Source: Mediterraneibacter gnavus ATCC 29149 (GTDB lineage Bacteria; Bacillota; Clostridia; Lachnospirales; Lachnospiraceae). From it: a stretch of DNA of 64,000 nucleotides. A program made the translations under genes and the position numbers. The stretch spans positions 186,001 through 250,000 of the forward strand of contig NZ_CP043051.1 in the NCBI RefSeq assembly GCF_008121495.1, read 5' to 3'. Under the pieces are notes generated by a model. It did no database searches and was not told the origin of the DNA. It saw only the letters and a list, made by a program, of their open reading frames with translations. Positions within the stretch are counted from its first letter, which is position 1; each line of letters starts with the position of its first letter. Shown piece after piece: positions 62,949 through 64,000 of this stretch.

Positions 62949-63335
62949 ATGGCAAGACCGAAAAAAACAATCTCCCGTCCGTATCGTATCACAGTCCGTT
63001 TTACAGATATGGAATATGGGTTAATAACAGATGCGGCTGAAGAAACTGGAGTTACCTTATCCGAATACATCCGCAAAATGGTGTTGGAAGGAAAAATAGC
63101 GATTCGCTATGAAGTAGTTGCTGATATCCCTGAATTACAAAAACTGACCGCTGAGTTTGGAAAAATCGGAAGTAACTTAAACCAGATTGCCCGCTATTTT
63201 CATACAGGCGGCGTCCGATCTAAAACCATGCAGGATGAAATTCAATCCTGTATCTCTGAACTTTGGAATTTAAGAAAAGACGTGACAAGAATGGCAGGTG
63301 ACTTTCATGGCAGTGTTGAAACATATCGTAAGTAA
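62949..63335 (+). CDS. mobC: Mobilization relaxosome protein MobC
   Basis: This 128-residue protein begins with a ribbon-helix-helix type DNA-binding region (MARPKKTISRPYRITVRFTDMEYGLITDAAEETGVTLSEYIRKM). The MobC C-terminal motif follows (GKIGSNLNQIARYFHTGG). It nicks or melts oriT together with the relaxase. Start ATG 62949 follows AAAGGAGG; the open frame upstream is not needed. First plus-strand gene of the window and it overlaps the relaxase start. Confidence 0.93.
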   Translation: MARPKKTISRPYRITVRFTDMEYGLITDAAEETGVTLSEYIRKMVLEGKIAIRYEVVADIPELQKLTAEFGKIGSNLNQIARYFHTGGVRSKTMQDEIQSCISELWNLRKDVTRMAGDFHGSVETYRK

Positions 63336-63798
63336 AAATGCCAATTACGGAGAATCTTTGGATTATCTCCTATTCCAACATGATGAGCGAACAAAGAAAC
63401 CGATTTTAAATGAACATGGGCAAATGATATTACGAGAGGAATATTATCTGGATGGATTGAACTGCGAACCAATGTTATTTGATAAGGAATGCGAACGTCT
63501 TAACGATCAATATCACAAAAACCAAACCTATGATGAAATCAAATCCCATCATTATATCATCAGCTTTGATCCTGCTGATCGTGACGAATGTGGATTAACC
63601 GGAGAAAAAGCACAGGAACTGGGACTAGAATATGCCCGTAAAAATTTCCCCGGACATCAGGCTCTTGTCTGTACTCATACGGATGGTCACAATGAAAGCG
63701 GCAATATCCATGTGCATATCGTAATCAATAGTCTAAGAAAATACGATATTCCGAAAGAGGGCTATATGGAACGAAACTATAATGGTATCGTAATTTAA
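63307..63798 (+). pseudogene. Relaxase (MobA/VirD2-like), truncated by an IS element
   Basis: The N-terminal 160 or so residues of a relaxase are present: MAVLKHIVSKNANYGESLDYL, then SHHYIISFDPADRDECGLTGEKAQELGLEYARKNFPGHQALVCTHTDGHNESGNIHVHIVINS, with the HIHIV-type metal-binding His triad. Homology ends near YMERNYN, and a stop follows within IS sequence at 63796-63798. Full-length relaxases of this family exceed 400 residues. Start ATG 63307 overlaps mobC by 29 nt. Confidence 0.88.
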
Positions 63799-64000
63799 GA
63801 CACTTCAAGAGACATTTCTTAATGAATCTGATATACTGTAAACACTACAGAAAGAAGGATTATTATTATGTCTCGAACAAGAAGAAATTTCTCTGCCAAA
63901 TTCAAATCAGAATTAGTGATTGAACTGCTCAAAGGAGAAAAAGACTTAAATACAATCGCAACCGAAAACAATATTCAGCCGAATCTTCTCCGCAACTGGA
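63783..64000 (+). mobile_element. IS3-family insertion sequence, left end (partial)
   Basis: Relaxase homology stops near 63780, and a transposase orfA begins 85 bp later. The exact left terminus is uncertain (63780-63800), and the right end is outside the window. Confidence 0.75.
63868..64000 (+). CDS. IS3-family transposase OrfA (partial)
   Basis: Read by hand from ATG 63868 to the window end, the 44 visible residues (MSRTRRNFSAKFKSELVIELL, then GEKDLNTIATENNIQPNLLRNW) form the helix-turn-helix of IS3-family OrfA. GAAGGA lies upstream. The gene runs off the window. Confidence 0.88.
   Translation, partial: MSRTRRNFSAKFKSELVIELLKGEKDLNTIATENNIQPNLLRNW

Larger units (their letters stand above)
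55057..64000. mobile_element. Second integrative element (serine recombinases, mob genes), partial
   Basis: It begins at the break in the subtilase gene (about 55057-55068) and continues past the window end. It carries left-edge cargo (HNH nuclease, HEPN-like protein), three tandem large serine recombinases, a DUF6870-like protein, a non-coding mob region, mobC and a relaxase gene cut by an IS3-family element. The arrangement fits a Tn1549-like mobilisation module with serine-recombinase integration. The right end is not visible. Confidence 0.8.

Noticed and set aside
62616..63076. Minus-strand frames of 77 and 106 codons opposite the mob control region and mobC
   Set aside because: They run through several hairpins and antisense to mobC, with no start signal.
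1..64000. CRISPR arrays, rRNA or tRNA genes
   Set aside because: No regularly spaced repeats, cas genes or rRNA/tRNA-like sequences were seen on either strand.

Overview
The window reads as a Lachnospiraceae (Clostridia, Firmicutes) chromosome. The evidence is moderate-to-low GC, AGGAGG ribosome-binding sites, a clostridial nifJ-type pyruvate:ferredoxin oxidoreductase, a DAP-type murE, prkC/prpC and the ylxM-ffh-rpsP-khpA-rimM-trmD-rplS order. Almost every gene lies on the minus strand. I saw no rRNA, tRNA or CRISPR array. Genus is not decidable from what I can see.

Layout from left to right. 1-1568: two PH-domain membrane proteins and a decayed Rpn/PD-(D/E)XK nuclease gene. 1921-5469: nifJ. 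5722-6048: a small membrane protein. 6135-13763: pepF followed downstream by a complete oppABCDF oligopeptide importer. 14055-16058: lgt and ychF. 16042-26200: a roughly 10.1 kb integrated element inside the 5' end of ychF, bounded by a 34-bp near-perfect direct repeat. It carries integrase, excisionase, a DnaC-like ATPase, a RepA-type initiator, an ABC transporter with its own two-component system, and an Abi (HEPN) defence gene. 26201-39534: the housekeeping operon murE-priA-def-fmt-yugP-rsmB-rlmN-prpC-prkC-rsgA-rpe-thiN. The stop codon of thiN directly abuts the native ychF ribosome-binding site preserved in attR, so thiN-ychF-lgt was one operon before insertion. 39703-44772: a large secreted leucine-rich-repeat surface protein. 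45010-54171: mscS, pgeF, yraN, rnhB, two signal peptidases flanking rbgA, then rplS, trmD, rimM, khpA, rpsP, ffh and ylxM.

54256-64000: a subtilisin-like protease gene is cut at its catalytic-Asp motif by a second, larger element that runs past the window end. From its left end this element carries a frameshifted HNH nuclease, a probable HEPN ribonuclease, an operon of three large serine recombinases, a DUF6870-like protein, a probable oriT, mobC and a relaxase gene. The relaxase gene is truncated after about 160 codons by an IS3-family element.

The most interesting signals are in the two mobile elements. Both contain a similar hairpin block (GCAGACTTG followed by ATGGGGATTnCG and TCCCCAT). 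In the second element this block lies just upstream of mobC and is probably part of oriT. The first element has no relaxase, so it may be mobilised in trans by a relaxase of this type. Both elements also carry candidate anti-phage genes at their edges.
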